Assembly: GCF_000377205.1 (NCBI RefSeq)
Contig: NZ_KB897912.1
Span: 36,692 to 100,691 of the forward strand
Reading direction: 5' to 3'
Source of the DNA: Thioalkalivibrio sp. ALJ3
GTDB taxonomy: Bacteria > Pseudomonadota > Gammaproteobacteria > Ectothiorhodospirales > Ectothiorhodospiraceae
Length of the DNA: 64,000 nt
The translations under genes and the position numbers were made by a program. A model generated the notes under the pieces. That model was not told where the DNA came from and made no database searches. It saw nothing but the letters and a program-made list of their open reading frames with translations. Shown here piece after piece: positions 39,673 to 47,279 of the stretch (the stretch's first letter is position 1; every line of letters starts with the position of its first letter).

Positions 39673-40895
39673 TGTCCGTCGAACAAGGAAGCGCGACCAC
39701 CGGGTTCGCGACCCGCCGGCACTGGGCCCTGCAACTGATCGCCCGGACCCTGCGCGGGCTCGAACAGGGACAATTGACGCTGGTCGGCCCTCGCGGTGAA
39801 CGGGAGGTCGTACAGGGCATACAACCCGGACGCGAAGTGATCTGGCACCTCAAGCGGCCCTGGCGGACGCTGCTGCGCATCCTGCGCCACGGAGATCTCG
39901 GCTTTGCCGAGGGCTATGTCGCGGGGGACTGGAACACCCCGGACCTGAAAGCCTTGCTGCATCTGGCCACCGACAACGAGGCAGCACTGGCCGATCTCGC
40001 GGCCCGGCCCATGGTCCAGCGCCAGTTCGACGCCCTGCGGCACTGGTGGCACCGCAACAGCCGACGCGGCAGCCGAGCCAACATCCGCTTCCACTACGAT
40101 CTCGGCAATGACTTCTACCGGCTCTGGCTGGATCCGGGCATGAGCTACTCCGCGGCCCTGTTCACTCGCGGGGACGAGGCACTGGAGAGCGCTCAGCAGC
40201 GCAAGTACGAGCGGCTACTCGAGCAACTCGACGGCGCCCCGGACGCCCACATCCTCGAGATCGGCTGCGGCTGGGGCGGTTTTGCCGAGCTGGCCGCACG
40301 ACGCGGCCACCGGGTCACGGCCATCACCCTCTCGCAGGAACAGCTCGACTACGCGCGCGAGCGGATCGAGCGCGCCGGCCTGTCCGACCGTGTCGAACTG
40401 CGCCTGCAGGACTACCGCGAGCTGCAAGGGCAGTTCGACCACGTGGTCTCCATCGAAATGTTCGAGGCGGTCGGGAAGCAGTGGTGGCCCACCTTCTTCG
40501 AAACCGTCCGCAACTGCCTGCGCCCCGGCGGGCGTGCCGCACTACAGGTCATCACCATCGACGAGGGCGCTTTCGACTACTACCGGCAGAACGCCGATTT
40601 CATCCAGCTGTATGTCTTCCCGGGCGGGATGCTGCCCTCCGTCCCCCGCTTCAACGAGGCTGCCCGGAAGGCGGGCCTCGCGATCGGCGACCAGCGCTTC
40701 TTCGGCCTGGACTATGCCGAAACCCTGCGCCACTGGGAACGCGAGGTACGCCAGGCGGAACCGGTCATCGAGGCCCTAGGGCACTCTCCCACATTCCTGC
40801 GCATGTGGCGCTACTACCTCGCCTACTGTGAAGTGGGTTTCGAGCACCGTCGAGTCGACCTGATGCAGGTGGTACTCGAGCATGACAGCCACTGA
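39672..40895 (+). CDS. cfa: Cyclopropane-fatty-acyl-phospholipid synthase family methyltransferase
   Basis: A 407-residue Cfa/mycolic acid methyltransferase. After an N-terminal helical domain, HYDLGNDFYRLWLDPGMSYS near residue 140 is the classic Cfa signature, followed by SAM motif I LEIGCGWGGFAELAARRGH near residue 195, FDHVVSIEMFEAVGKQWW and YVFPGGMLPS. It would add a methylene or methyl to unsaturated acyl chains of membrane lipids using SAM. It is translationally coupled to DUF1365. Whether the product is cyclopropane or another modified chain cannot be told here. Confidence 0.88.
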   Translation: MSVEQGSATTGFATRRHWALQLIARTLRGLEQGQLTLVGPRGEREVVQGIQPGREVIWHLKRPWRTLLRILRHGDLGFAEGYVAGDWNTPDLKALLHLATDNEAALADLAARPMVQRQFDALRHWWHRNSRRGSRANIRFHYDLGNDFYRLWLDPGMSYSAALFTRGDEALESAQQRKYERLLEQLDGAPDAHILEIGCGWGGFAELAARRGHRVTAITLSQEQLDYARERIERAGLSDRVELRLQDYRELQGQFDHVVSIEMFEAVGKQWWPTFFETVRNCLRPGGRAALQVITIDEGAFDYYRQNADFIQLYVFPGGMLPSVPRFNEAARKAGLAIGDQRFFGLDYAETLRHWEREVRQAEPVIEALGHSPTFLRMWRYYLAYCEVGFEHRRVDLMQVVLEHDSH

Positions 40896-41102
40896 AGACC
40901 CGCATCCCACTCAAGCCTCCAATGATCCAAGAATCTCAGGATTTATTCCCACTGATGAGCGGAATCTAGTACCCAATCACCAGTTTATTGGGACGCCATT
41001 CACAGGACGATCCTGCAACCGTCGTCTAGAATGCAAATTTCCGGTTTCGTGGAAAACGGGACGCGTTCACAGATGGTCCCGAATGGTCGAGGAGGTCCCC
41101 CC

Positions 41103-41555
41103 ATGCAACATCGCATCCAGTTCCGCGAGGCCAGCTGGCCCGCCGACGCCGAAGCCATCTCCGCGGTTCGTCGCGAGGTCTTCATTGAAGAACAAGGCGT
41201 CCCCGAATCCATGGAATTCGACGGTCTGGATGCGACTGCCCTGCACTGGCTGGCCATCGGCCCCGGCGGGGAACCGATCGGCACCCTGCGCATGCTGCCC
41301 TCCGGTCAGATCGGGCGTATGGCCGTGCGCGAACCCTGGCGCGGCCACGGCATCGGCTCGCGCCTGCTCGACTACGCCGTCGAGGCCGCCATCCGCCACG
41401 GCTGGCGCGAGGTCTGGCTGAACGCCCAGAACACCCGTCTGGGCTTCTACGCCCAGCACGACTTCTTCATCATCTCCGACACCTTCGAGGACGCCGGCAT
41501 CCCCCACCGTCGCATGCTCCGCCGCATCCGCCAGCCCCTCGCGCAGGCCGGTTGA
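41103..41555 (+). CDS. GNAT family N-acetyltransferase
   Basis: A 150-residue single-domain GNAT of the ElaA/YjcF-like type. RREVFIEEQGVPESMEFDG near residue 22 is characteristic of that group, and the acetyl-CoA loop is REPWRGHGIGSRLLDYAVEA near residue 80. AGGAGG lies about 11 bases before the ATG at 41103 and decides the start over an upstream in-frame ATG. The substrate is unknown. Directly after its TGA stop is a degenerate single end of the MITE-like repeat. Confidence 0.8.
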   Translation: MQHRIQFREASWPADAEAISAVRREVFIEEQGVPESMEFDGLDATALHWLAIGPGGEPIGTLRMLPSGQIGRMAVREPWRGHGIGSRLLDYAVEAAIRHGWREVWLNAQNTRLGFYAQHDFFIISDTFEDAGIPHRRMLRRIRQPLAQAG

Positions 41556-41583
41556 GGAAACATTGATTTAGTCGCGCGCACAC
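41556..41583. repeat. Degenerate single end of the MITE-like repeat
   Basis: GGAAACATTGATTTAGTCGC, starting just after the GNAT stop codon, matches the left end of copy B (GGGAGACGCTGATTTAATCG) in most positions. No second end or hairpin module follows, so this is a remnant or a solo end. It is again at a gene's 3' edge. Confidence 0.55.
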
Positions 41584-41649
41584 TCCTTACGCAAGCACAT
41601 CCATGAATTAGCACCGCCGGCGGCCTACAATGGTCCTGGAGGTGCCCTC

Positions 41650-41952
41650 ATGCGACTTAGCGAACATCAGCGCCATACGATCGAGACCATCGCCCACGAG
41701 CTTTTTGGCGACTGTACCGTTTATCTGTTCGGCTCACGCGTAGATGATTCAGCGCGCGGTGGTGACATCGACCTGCTCGTTGAGACGCCGCATCGCGTGT
41801 CAAACCGGGCTGCGATGGCCGCTCGCTTCTCGGCGCGCTTGCAGATGGCTCTGGCCGATCAGCGCATCGACGTCCTGATTCTCGACCCCGATACCCGGCA
41901 CCAGCCCATTCATGACAAGGCGCGCGAACAGGGAGTCGCACTGTGGCATTGA
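41650..41952 (+). CDS. MNT-type nucleotidyltransferase antitoxin (MntA-like)
   Basis: A 100-residue minimal nucleotidyltransferase with the signature FGSRVDDSARGGDIDLLVE (G-S plus D-x-D) near residue 27. In HEPN/MNT modules this protein AMPylates a Tyr on the HEPN RNase toxin and so neutralises it. It overlaps the toxin gene by ten bases. The antitoxin looks intact. The toxin gene downstream carries a frameshift, which would make the antitoxin unnecessary. Confidence 0.8.
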   Translation: MRLSEHQRHTIETIAHELFGDCTVYLFGSRVDDSARGGDIDLLVETPHRVSNRAAMAARFSARLQMALADQRIDVLILDPDTRHQPIHDKAREQGVALWH

Positions 41953-42364
41953 ACCCCGGCAAGGACCGCCTCCAGTTCCTGCTTGAAGCCACGCGAAAAG
42001 AAGCACGCCATCTGAGACAGACCGTTGATCGGCTTTCAGAGGAGCCGATATCGGCCCAGTGGGTTAGCCAACTCGAACACGAACCCGAACTGTCCGAAAG
42101 GCTCGATGCATTCGTCGCTCGCTTCGGCCGCCTTCAGGACACACTCGCGGACAAACTGATCCCCGAATTACTCGGAATCTCCTGGAAGACGTCGGCGCCA
42201 CCCTCGATAACCTCGCCCGGATGGAACGGCTCGGCTACCTTCCTTCGGTAACCGACTGGGTTGAAGCACGGAATCTGCGTGATCGCCTGATCCATGAATA
42301 CATGCGGGACCCCGAAGAGTTTGCGCAGGCGCTTCGTAGAGCGATGGACCTCACTCCAATGCTA
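41943..42364 (+). pseudogene. HepT-like HEPN toxin, frameshifted
   Basis: Starting at GTG, the first 75 codons read as a helical protein (FVARFGRLQDTLADKLIPEL). After about 42173 the homologous sequence continues in another frame (LLEDVGATLDNLARMERLG) through the catalytic HEPN motif RDRLIHEY, which is the R-x4-H-x-Y of HepT toxins. Adding one C to CTCGG at 42171-42175 restores a continuous protein. This could be a true inactivation or a sequencing error. The 3' end meets repeat copy D, which lies right after LTPML. Confidence 0.75.
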
Positions 42365-42661
42365 GGGAAACACTGGTCAATGTACACACTCGCGTTGGCA
42401 CCCCAGGTTTCCCGAGACAAGGCGCGGTGTGCAGCCGGTAGTGGTTCTACCGGCAAGGACCGCAACGCAGGATCGGGGAACCTGGGGTACCAACCCCACA
42501 AACCATTCAATGCAGGGGCTCGGCCGCCCGTTGTTATCAAAAACGGGCGCGCGCACGGCGTTGCGGCTCCCTTGTGCAGAATGACTGCACGGCGGTCACC
42601 GCGCCTTGTTCGCACGCAAAAGCGACTCGAGCGCGAGCGTGTACATTGATCAGTGTTTCCC
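42365..42661. repeat. MITE-like hairpin repeat, copy D (297 bp)
   Basis: Fourth full copy, the longest, flanked by TA on each side with ends GGGAAACACTGGTCAATGTA and the inverted mate. It is oriented like copy B: the GGTTCTAC-loop module comes first. It shares with copy A a variant insert, CCCGTTGTTATCAAAAACGG, that forms its own short hairpin and replaces the right arm of the other module. An extra linker (CACAAACCATTCAATGCAGG) is unique to it. It lies at the 3' end of the HepT-like gene. Confidence 0.88.
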
Positions 42662-42812
42662 TATAGCAGACCCGAGAGAAACTGGACAAAGCCGCGAAGC
42701 GTTTCACCAACGGCTGATCCCTGAGTGTGCTCGATGGCTGCCCCCTCAAAGCAGGTGCGCAATACGCGCTAGTTGCCTATGCTGAGTAGAGACCCTGCCC
42801 GGAGGCGACTGC

Positions 42813-43295
42813 ATGGCCGACCCGACCACCGACCCCGTGATAGAAGATGCGGCCGCCCTGCTCGGGGAACTGCTCGAGGAGACGCGCAGGCGTTTCTGGC
42901 TGCATGCGCGGGTGGAACTGCTGGCGGAATTTCGCGGGCTGGAGCTGGGGTCGCAACTGGCGAACATCGCCCGGCGCCACCGCCATACCGATATCCGTAT
43001 TCTGGTGGATGACGACCTGGCGCTGCGGGAGCGCATCCCGGGTCTGGTGGAAAGCATCAAGCGCCTGCCCACCGCCGTGACCGTGCGACGGCTCGATGCC
43101 GCCGAGGAAAGCCCCCTAACGCTGACTGCAATCGCCGATCACAGTGGATGGATGCAGCTTACACAGGCCGGCGGGCAACGGGTTCTGCGCGGGGATGTCG
43201 AAGATCGGGGGGGAACCCAGCGGGCCGCCCTCGATTTCGAGGCAAACTGGAGTCTAAGCGATGAAGCGATCGAACTACGCCGCCTCATGGTCTAG
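42813..43295 (+). CDS. DUF7931-like conserved protein
   Basis: A 160-residue cytoplasmic protein with no signal or membrane segment. It resembles a conserved gammaproteobacterial family of unknown function (DUF7931 type): TRRRFWLHARVELLAEFRGL near residue 24 and ANIARRHRHTDIRILVDDD near residue 50 are the recognisable blocks. The fold is likely phospholipase D-like without the catalytic HKD motif. Its 3' end overlaps the next gene by about 35 bases, so the two are co-expressed. Confidence 0.55.
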   Translation: MADPTTDPVIEDAAALLGELLEETRRRFWLHARVELLAEFRGLELGSQLANIARRHRHTDIRILVDDDLALRERIPGLVESIKRLPTAVTVRRLDAAEESPLTLTAIADHSGWMQLTQAGGQRVLRGDVEDRGGTQRAALDFEANWSLSDEAIELRRLMV

Positions 43296-44097
43296 GCGCC
43301 ACGCCCTGCGCATCCTTGCGGGGTCCCTCCTGTTTGGCGGGACCACGGCGGTCGGCATCGCCCGCGATCCGCAAACGGAGGTCGCCGTTCTCCCTCTCCA
43401 GAATCGCCCGGCCGCCGAGATCCTCCCCGAGCTACAGGGCCTTTTTGGCGATGCGGCCACGCTACGGGCCGACGGCTTCCGCCTCCTGGTGCGCGCCGAC
43501 GCCCAGACCCTCGAACAGATCCGCGACGTCATAACCGAGCTCGACCACGCCTCCCAAGACCTGATCCTCTCGGTACGCCGCAGCAGCGAGCGCCCCCGCC
43601 GGGAGACCGGGACGGGTATCGACATCGAATCCGGCCCGGATGGAACCCGCGCCCGGGGTACTGCGCGGCGCTGGACCACCACCCGCCACGACGACCAGAC
43701 CCAACAGGTCCGCCTGCGCGAAGGCACCGAGGCCGTCATCCTGGTCGGCGAGACCGAGGCCCACGGCTTCCGCGTATTCGCCGGACGCGCCGGCTTCGGC
43801 ATGGAACCGCTCTTTCGCGACACCGCCCGCGGGTTCCGCGTACAGCCCCATGCCCAGCCCGACGGCCGCATACGCGTGGACATCTCCCAGCTCCACGAAC
43901 AACCACCCGCCGCCACCATGGGCCGCGTGGAACGTCAGTCCGTCGAATCGTCTATCACCATCGAGCCCGGCGCGTGGAACGATCTCGCCGCAGTGGGCCG
44001 CACTATCGACCTCGACGAACGCGGCATTGCCTCCCGTCGCACCACCCGCGAACGCAACGCCCTGCACCTCGAAATTCGCGTCGACCACGTCGAGTAA
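43261..44097 (+). CDS. Exported secretin N-domain-like protein
   Basis: A 278-residue protein starting MKRSNYAASWSRRHALRILA, which includes a twin-arginine-like SRRHAL before the hydrophobic stretch; Sec or Tat export is possible. Residues about 40-100 match the secretin/NolW short domain (EVAVLPLQNRPAAEILPELQ, ADAQTLEQIRDVITELD). The rest is beta-rich with many Arg and Thr and no channel-forming secretin domain, so it is not a full secretin. It is probably a periplasmic or outer-membrane assembly factor. The overlap with the DUF7931-like gene is a conserved pairing as far as I recall. Confidence 0.6.
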   Translation: MKRSNYAASWSRRHALRILAGSLLFGGTTAVGIARDPQTEVAVLPLQNRPAAEILPELQGLFGDAATLRADGFRLLVRADAQTLEQIRDVITELDHASQDLILSVRRSSERPRRETGTGIDIESGPDGTRARGTARRWTTTRHDDQTQQVRLREGTEAVILVGETEAHGFRVFAGRAGFGMEPLFRDTARGFRVQPHAQPDGRIRVDISQLHEQPPAATMGRVERQSVESSITIEPGAWNDLAAVGRTIDLDERGIASRRTTRERNALHLEIRVDHVE

Positions 44098-44132
44098 ACC
44101 CAACGACCACTGACTACCCATCCGAGGCGGCT

Positions 44133-44270
44133 TTACCAATCTGGTTCGCCACCTTGACGCACTATCCACGCAACGAAGCCGTCCAGCACGCCTGCGCCAA
44201 CGGCGGGTACACCCTCAAACATATCGGCCACCAGTTCGGCCGGCACCCCTCCCGCATCAGCCGCTCGTAG
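44133..44270 (+). pseudogene. Remnant of a RAYT-type (REP-associated) transposase C-terminus
   Basis: Only the last 45 codons are recognisable: RNEAVQHACANGGYTLKHIG followed by HQFGRHPSRISRS matches the helix-turn-helix end of REP-associated tyrosine transposases. The catalytic HUH and Tyr region is absent, with the secretin-like gene ending directly upstream. REP-like sequences elsewhere in the window suggest the family was once active here. Confidence 0.5.
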
Positions 44271-44326
44271 CGGAAAGGCAAAAACAAGGTCTGCCCCCTT
44301 TGCACAAGACCCAAGAACGGCGGGCA

Positions 44327-44347
44327 CAAAAAAGCCCCAAACGGGGC
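44327..44347 (-). terminator. Second downstream terminator of the porin gene
   Basis: Minus-strand GCCCC and GGGGC arms with a 4-base loop are followed by six or more Ts (written as AAAAAA on the plus strand). It is a backup terminator in tandem with the one at 44361. Confidence 0.6.
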
Positions 44348-44360
44348 CGGATTTCGTGCA

Positions 44361-44392
44361 TAAAAAACGGGGCCCCTGGGGGCCCCGTAAAA
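44361..44392 (-). terminator. Rho-independent terminator of the porin gene
   Basis: The perfect stem ACGGGGCCCC/GGGGCCCCGT lies about 45 bases after the porin stop. On the minus strand it is followed by TTTTTT, giving a strong intrinsic terminator. Confidence 0.85.
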
Positions 44393-44437
44393 CAAGCTAG
44401 TGCTTGTTGTTATACCGCTTTTAAGCAGTGCTCGGGC

Positions 44438-45526
44438 TTAGAAGGACACCCGCATGCCGGCACCCACACCCGTGAAGGAAGTGGAGCTGCCCATCCCGCC
44501 GGAGAAGTTATCAGAATCAACGCTGCGGCTGACCGCCGGGGTGTCATTGTCGTAATCGGAATACGACACGCCCGCGAAAGCCATCACACGGTTGCTGAAG
44601 TTGTGCTTAACAGCGATGGCGGCGTAGTCCACATTGCCGCTGTCACCATCGTTCTTGTTGCGGGTGTGCCCCAGGTTCAGCACGAAGTCGTTACGACCCA
44701 TGGTGTAAGTACCGGACAGGAAGTAGGTATTGCCGTCCGCATAGTTGTTTCCGTCGACATCATCAGCCTTGAAGTCACTCACTTCGCCGACCAGGCGGAA
44801 CGGACCGGCACGCCAGTCGACCCCGATCTTGGTGGCCCGGAAATCGCCACCTTCCAACTCGTTGCCTTGACCACCATAGTCATTCGCGTGGTTATGAGCG
44901 ATGTAAAGTTCGACCGGATCCAAATCAAAGTTCAGGCGACCAGCAAAGGCGCTGTCGCTGTCGTCGGCGTTATCGACAAATGCAGCAACGTTCAGGCTGA
45001 CAATGCCGAAGCTGTTGCTGTAGGAAAGACCTTGGTCCAGGTAGGAACCTTCACCCAAGCCACCGAAGGTCTGCGGGTTCAGACGACCACCGTTGGTACG
45101 AGCCTGCATAAAGGTCCCGTTCAGCGGGTCCTTGCCGGCGGTCACGTACGGGGAGGCCATGCGACCAGCCTGAATGCGACCGAAGTTGCCTTCGAGGCCA
45201 ACGAATTGGTCACGGGCGCCACGGTTCAGGCCCTGTCGGGTATCGACATCCTGCTCGACCTTCAGGAAGGCCTTCAGGCCGTTACCCAGGTCATGGTTGG
45301 CCATGATGCCAATGCGGTTCGGGTTGCCGCCGTACAGGCGACCGTCCGTCGATCCGCCGGCGAAACCGCCGTCGTGCATACGGAAGCCGCTGTCGAGATC
45401 ACCACCACTGTGGTGGACGATCTGCGTCTGCAGCTGACCGAACAGGGTCACGTTGGAGTCCGCGGCGGCGAAGGCCGGGACCGCGAAGGCGCCGGCAACG
45501 GCGACTGCGAGAATCTGTTTTTTCAT
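44438..45526 (-). CDS. Outer-membrane porin, gram-negative type
   Basis: A 362-residue beta-barrel protein with signal peptide MKKQILAVAVAGAFAVPAFA and a C-terminal Phe (GMRVSF), the sorting signal for BamA. DSNVTLFGQLQTQIVH at the mature start, VFLE-like strands, FVGLEGNFGRIQAGRMASPY near residue 120 and SYSDYDNDTPAVSRSVDSDN toward the end fit the general 16-strand porin fold. It is acidic, as expected for a salt-adapted organism. It forms a passive pore for small solutes. A strong promoter lies about 75-105 bases upstream and tandem terminators follow, so it is an abundant single-gene transcript. Confidence 0.88.
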   Translation of the reverse strand: MKKQILAVAVAGAFAVPAFAAADSNVTLFGQLQTQIVHHSGGDLDSGFRMHDGGFAGGSTDGRLYGGNPNRIGIMANHDLGNGLKAFLKVEQDVDTRQGLNRGARDQFVGLEGNFGRIQAGRMASPYVTAGKDPLNGTFMQARTNGGRLNPQTFGGLGEGSYLDQGLSYSNSFGIVSLNVAAFVDNADDSDSAFAGRLNFDLDPVELYIAHNHANDYGGQGNELEGGDFRATKIGVDWRAGPFRLVGEVSDFKADDVDGNNYADGNTYFLSGTYTMGRNDFVLNLGHTRNKNDGDSGNVDYAAIAVKHNFSNRVMAFAGVSYSDYDNDTPAVSRSVDSDNFSGGMGSSTSFTGVGAGMRVSF

Positions 45527-45601
45527 GTTGCGTATCTCCCAGGAGAATTGGTGTGTTTCTACGCCTGCATTCGCTGGGCGTATCCCGCGAATGACAGGTG
45601 T

Positions 45602-45630
45602 TTTATATACACCACGGTGTCGCATTTCAA
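45602..45630 (-). promoter_or_regulatory. Strong sigma-70 promoter of the porin gene
   Basis: Read on the minus strand, TTGAAA and TATAAA are separated by 17 bases. The spacer holds the palindrome ACACCACGGTGT (45609-45620), a possible operator. The transcribed leader of about 70 bases precedes the porin ATG. Confidence 0.65.
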
Positions 45631-45986
45631 CCCCTTGTGGCGAAAAAATGTCGATTGCGTTGGAAGTTTGCCCTGCCGCAACCGGGAAAAGGTGGTGGAT
45701 ACCGGCTGAAGGCAAAGCAAGAGGTGCTCCCAACCTATTGAATAACGTAGGGAATGGATGGCCTTGGCAACGCCGATAAATTGTTACGCAAGGCGCATAT
45801 AAGGGCTTAGTTATATTGCAGAAATATAGGCCGTCAGGCGGTCTCGAGCATGACATTGGCCACCCGAAACGCTGTTGCATATGCGCGACAAGGGGTTGGC
45901 ACGGATGCATCTCGGCAAGTTTGTTGCGGAAAGCCGACAGCTGAGGGAGAGCCGACGCCTGGGTTCACGAGGTCGGTGGCGTTGGC

Positions 45987-46060
45987 CGTAGGAGGCCAGC
46001 CCTCTGGCCGATATAGGGCGTCAGGTCAGGCCCAATCGGCCAGAGGGCTGGCCTCCTACG
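45987..46060. repeat. Long perfect inverted repeat between porin and ubiI-like genes
   Basis: Two exact 26-base arms (45987-46012 and 46035-46060) with a 22-base loop; each arm contains TAGGAGGCCAGCCCTCTGGC or its complement. It lies just after the stop of the minus-strand ubiI-like gene. The remaining part of the 45527-46082 gap holds the porin promoter and nothing else recognisable. The repeat may act as a terminator or be a REP-like element. Confidence 0.75.
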
Positions 46061-46082
46061 GGGGTCCGGCCAGCGCCGGGGG

Positions 46083-47279
46083 CTAATCGAGGCCGAAGGC
46101 GCGCAGGGCGAGGCGGCGCTTGATGGGGGTGGCCTGGTCGACCAGGCGCAGGCCGAGGCCGCGCAGCTCGGGAAGGCCGGCGGCCTGGGTGCCGAACAGG
46201 AGCTTGAAGCCGTCCATGGCGCGTTGCATGAAGGCGTTTTCCGGGCGGCGGGCGCGGGTGTAGGCGCGCAGGACGGTCTCCGCGCCCGGGTCGTGGCGGG
46301 CGGGGCCGCGCAACCCGTCGACCAGTGTGCGGGCGTCGGCCAGGCCCAGGTTCAAGCCCTGCCCCGCCAGCGGGTGGATGGTGTGGGCGGCGTCGCCAGC
46401 CAGTACCACGCGGCCCGCATGGTAGGTCTTGGCGTGGCGCGCGGTGAGCGGGAAGCTGGCGCGCGGGGACGTTGCGGTAATCGCGCCCAGGCAGCCATCG
46501 GTCTCCTGCTCCAGCGCCGCACAAAAGGCAGCGTCGTCCAGTGCCAGGGTGTCCTCGGCCGCCGGCCATTCGGGCTGCGACCAGACGATGGAGCAGCGCC
46601 CGTCCGCCAGTGGCAGGAGCGCGATGATCCGGTCCTCGACGAAGCGCTGCCAGGCGGTGTCCTGGTGCGGGTGCTCGGTGGTGATGGTCGCGACAACGCC
46701 GCTCGCGTCGTAGTCATGTCCGGTAAACGGGATACCGACGTAGTCTCGAACATGGGAACGCGCCCCGTCGGCCGCGACCAGCAGACGGGCCGAGGCGATC
46801 GGCTGTCGGTGGTCACCGTACACATCGACCCGGTCCGGGCGGCGGTCGAGGGTTTTCCATTCGGTCTGCGGGTACAGGGCAACGCCCGCGGCCTCGAGTT
46901 CGCCCCATAGCACGGATTCAAGCGCGGCGAGCTCGACCGTCCAGCCAAGAGCCGGGACACCCAGCGCGTCCGCCTCGAAGCGGATATGGCCGGGGCCGTT
47001 CGCATCCCAGACATACATCCCCGAAAAGGCATGGGCGCGGCGCTGCTCCAGCGCCTCGCGCACGCCCAGTTCGGCGAGAAAGGCCATGGACGCGGAGTTG
47101 AGTGTGGCAACCCGCGTAACTGGCGTCGTCTCGGGATCGAACTGGGGCGCAGCGTTGCGTTCCAGTACGCCGACCCGCAGGCCCTGCCGTGCGGCGCCCA
47201 GGGCAATCGCCCCGCCGACGGCGCCCGCGCCCACGACCAGCACGTCCAGCGTTTCGTTGTGGGCGTCTTTTTTCGTCAT
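46083..47279 (-). CDS. UbiH/UbiI/UbiF-family FAD monooxygenase
   Basis: A 398-residue flavoprotein hydroxylase. The FAD fingerprint is LVVGAGAVGGAIALGAARQG near residue 15, the DG motif is VAADGARSHVRDYVGIP near residue 168, and the GD motif is LAGDAAHTIHPLAGQGLNLG near residue 290. These define the ubiquinone-hydroxylase group of class A monooxygenases. Its place after ubiH, pepP and ygfB equals that of ubiI in E. coli, so C5 hydroxylation of the ring is the likely step. A UbiF or UbiM role cannot be excluded. ATG overlaps the ubiH stop by four bases. Confidence 0.85.
   Translation of the reverse strand: MTKKDAHNETLDVLVVGAGAVGGAIALGAARQGLRVGVLERNAAPQFDPETTPVTRVATLNSASMAFLAELGVREALEQRRAHAFSGMYVWDANGPGHIRFEADALGVPALGWTVELAALESVLWGELEAAGVALYPQTEWKTLDRRPDRVDVYGDHRQPIASARLLVAADGARSHVRDYVGIPFTGHDYDASGVVATITTEHPHQDTAWQRFVEDRIIALLPLADGRCSIVWSQPEWPAAEDTLALDDAAFCAALEQETDGCLGAITATSPRASFPLTARHAKTYHAGRVVLAGDAAHTIHPLAGQGLNLGLADARTLVDGLRGPARHDPGAETVLRAYTRARRPENAFMQRAMDGFKLLFGTQAAGLPELRGLGLRLVDQATPIKRRLALRAFGLD

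Noticed and set aside
40896..41102. Gene between cfa and the GNAT gene
   Set aside because: The 200 bases are less GC-rich and have no frame with coding character or start site; they more likely hold the GNAT promoter.
42365..42661. Small open frames inside the hairpin repeats
   Set aside because: Each copy has frames of 60-80 codons on both strands, but they mirror the GC-rich inverted repeats, start in the terminal repeat and differ between copies by frame. They do not look like genes.
45527..45910. N-terminal extension of the porin
   Set aside because: The frame is open upstream, but the signal peptide MKKQILAV at 45526 and the promoter at 45602-45630 place the start there.
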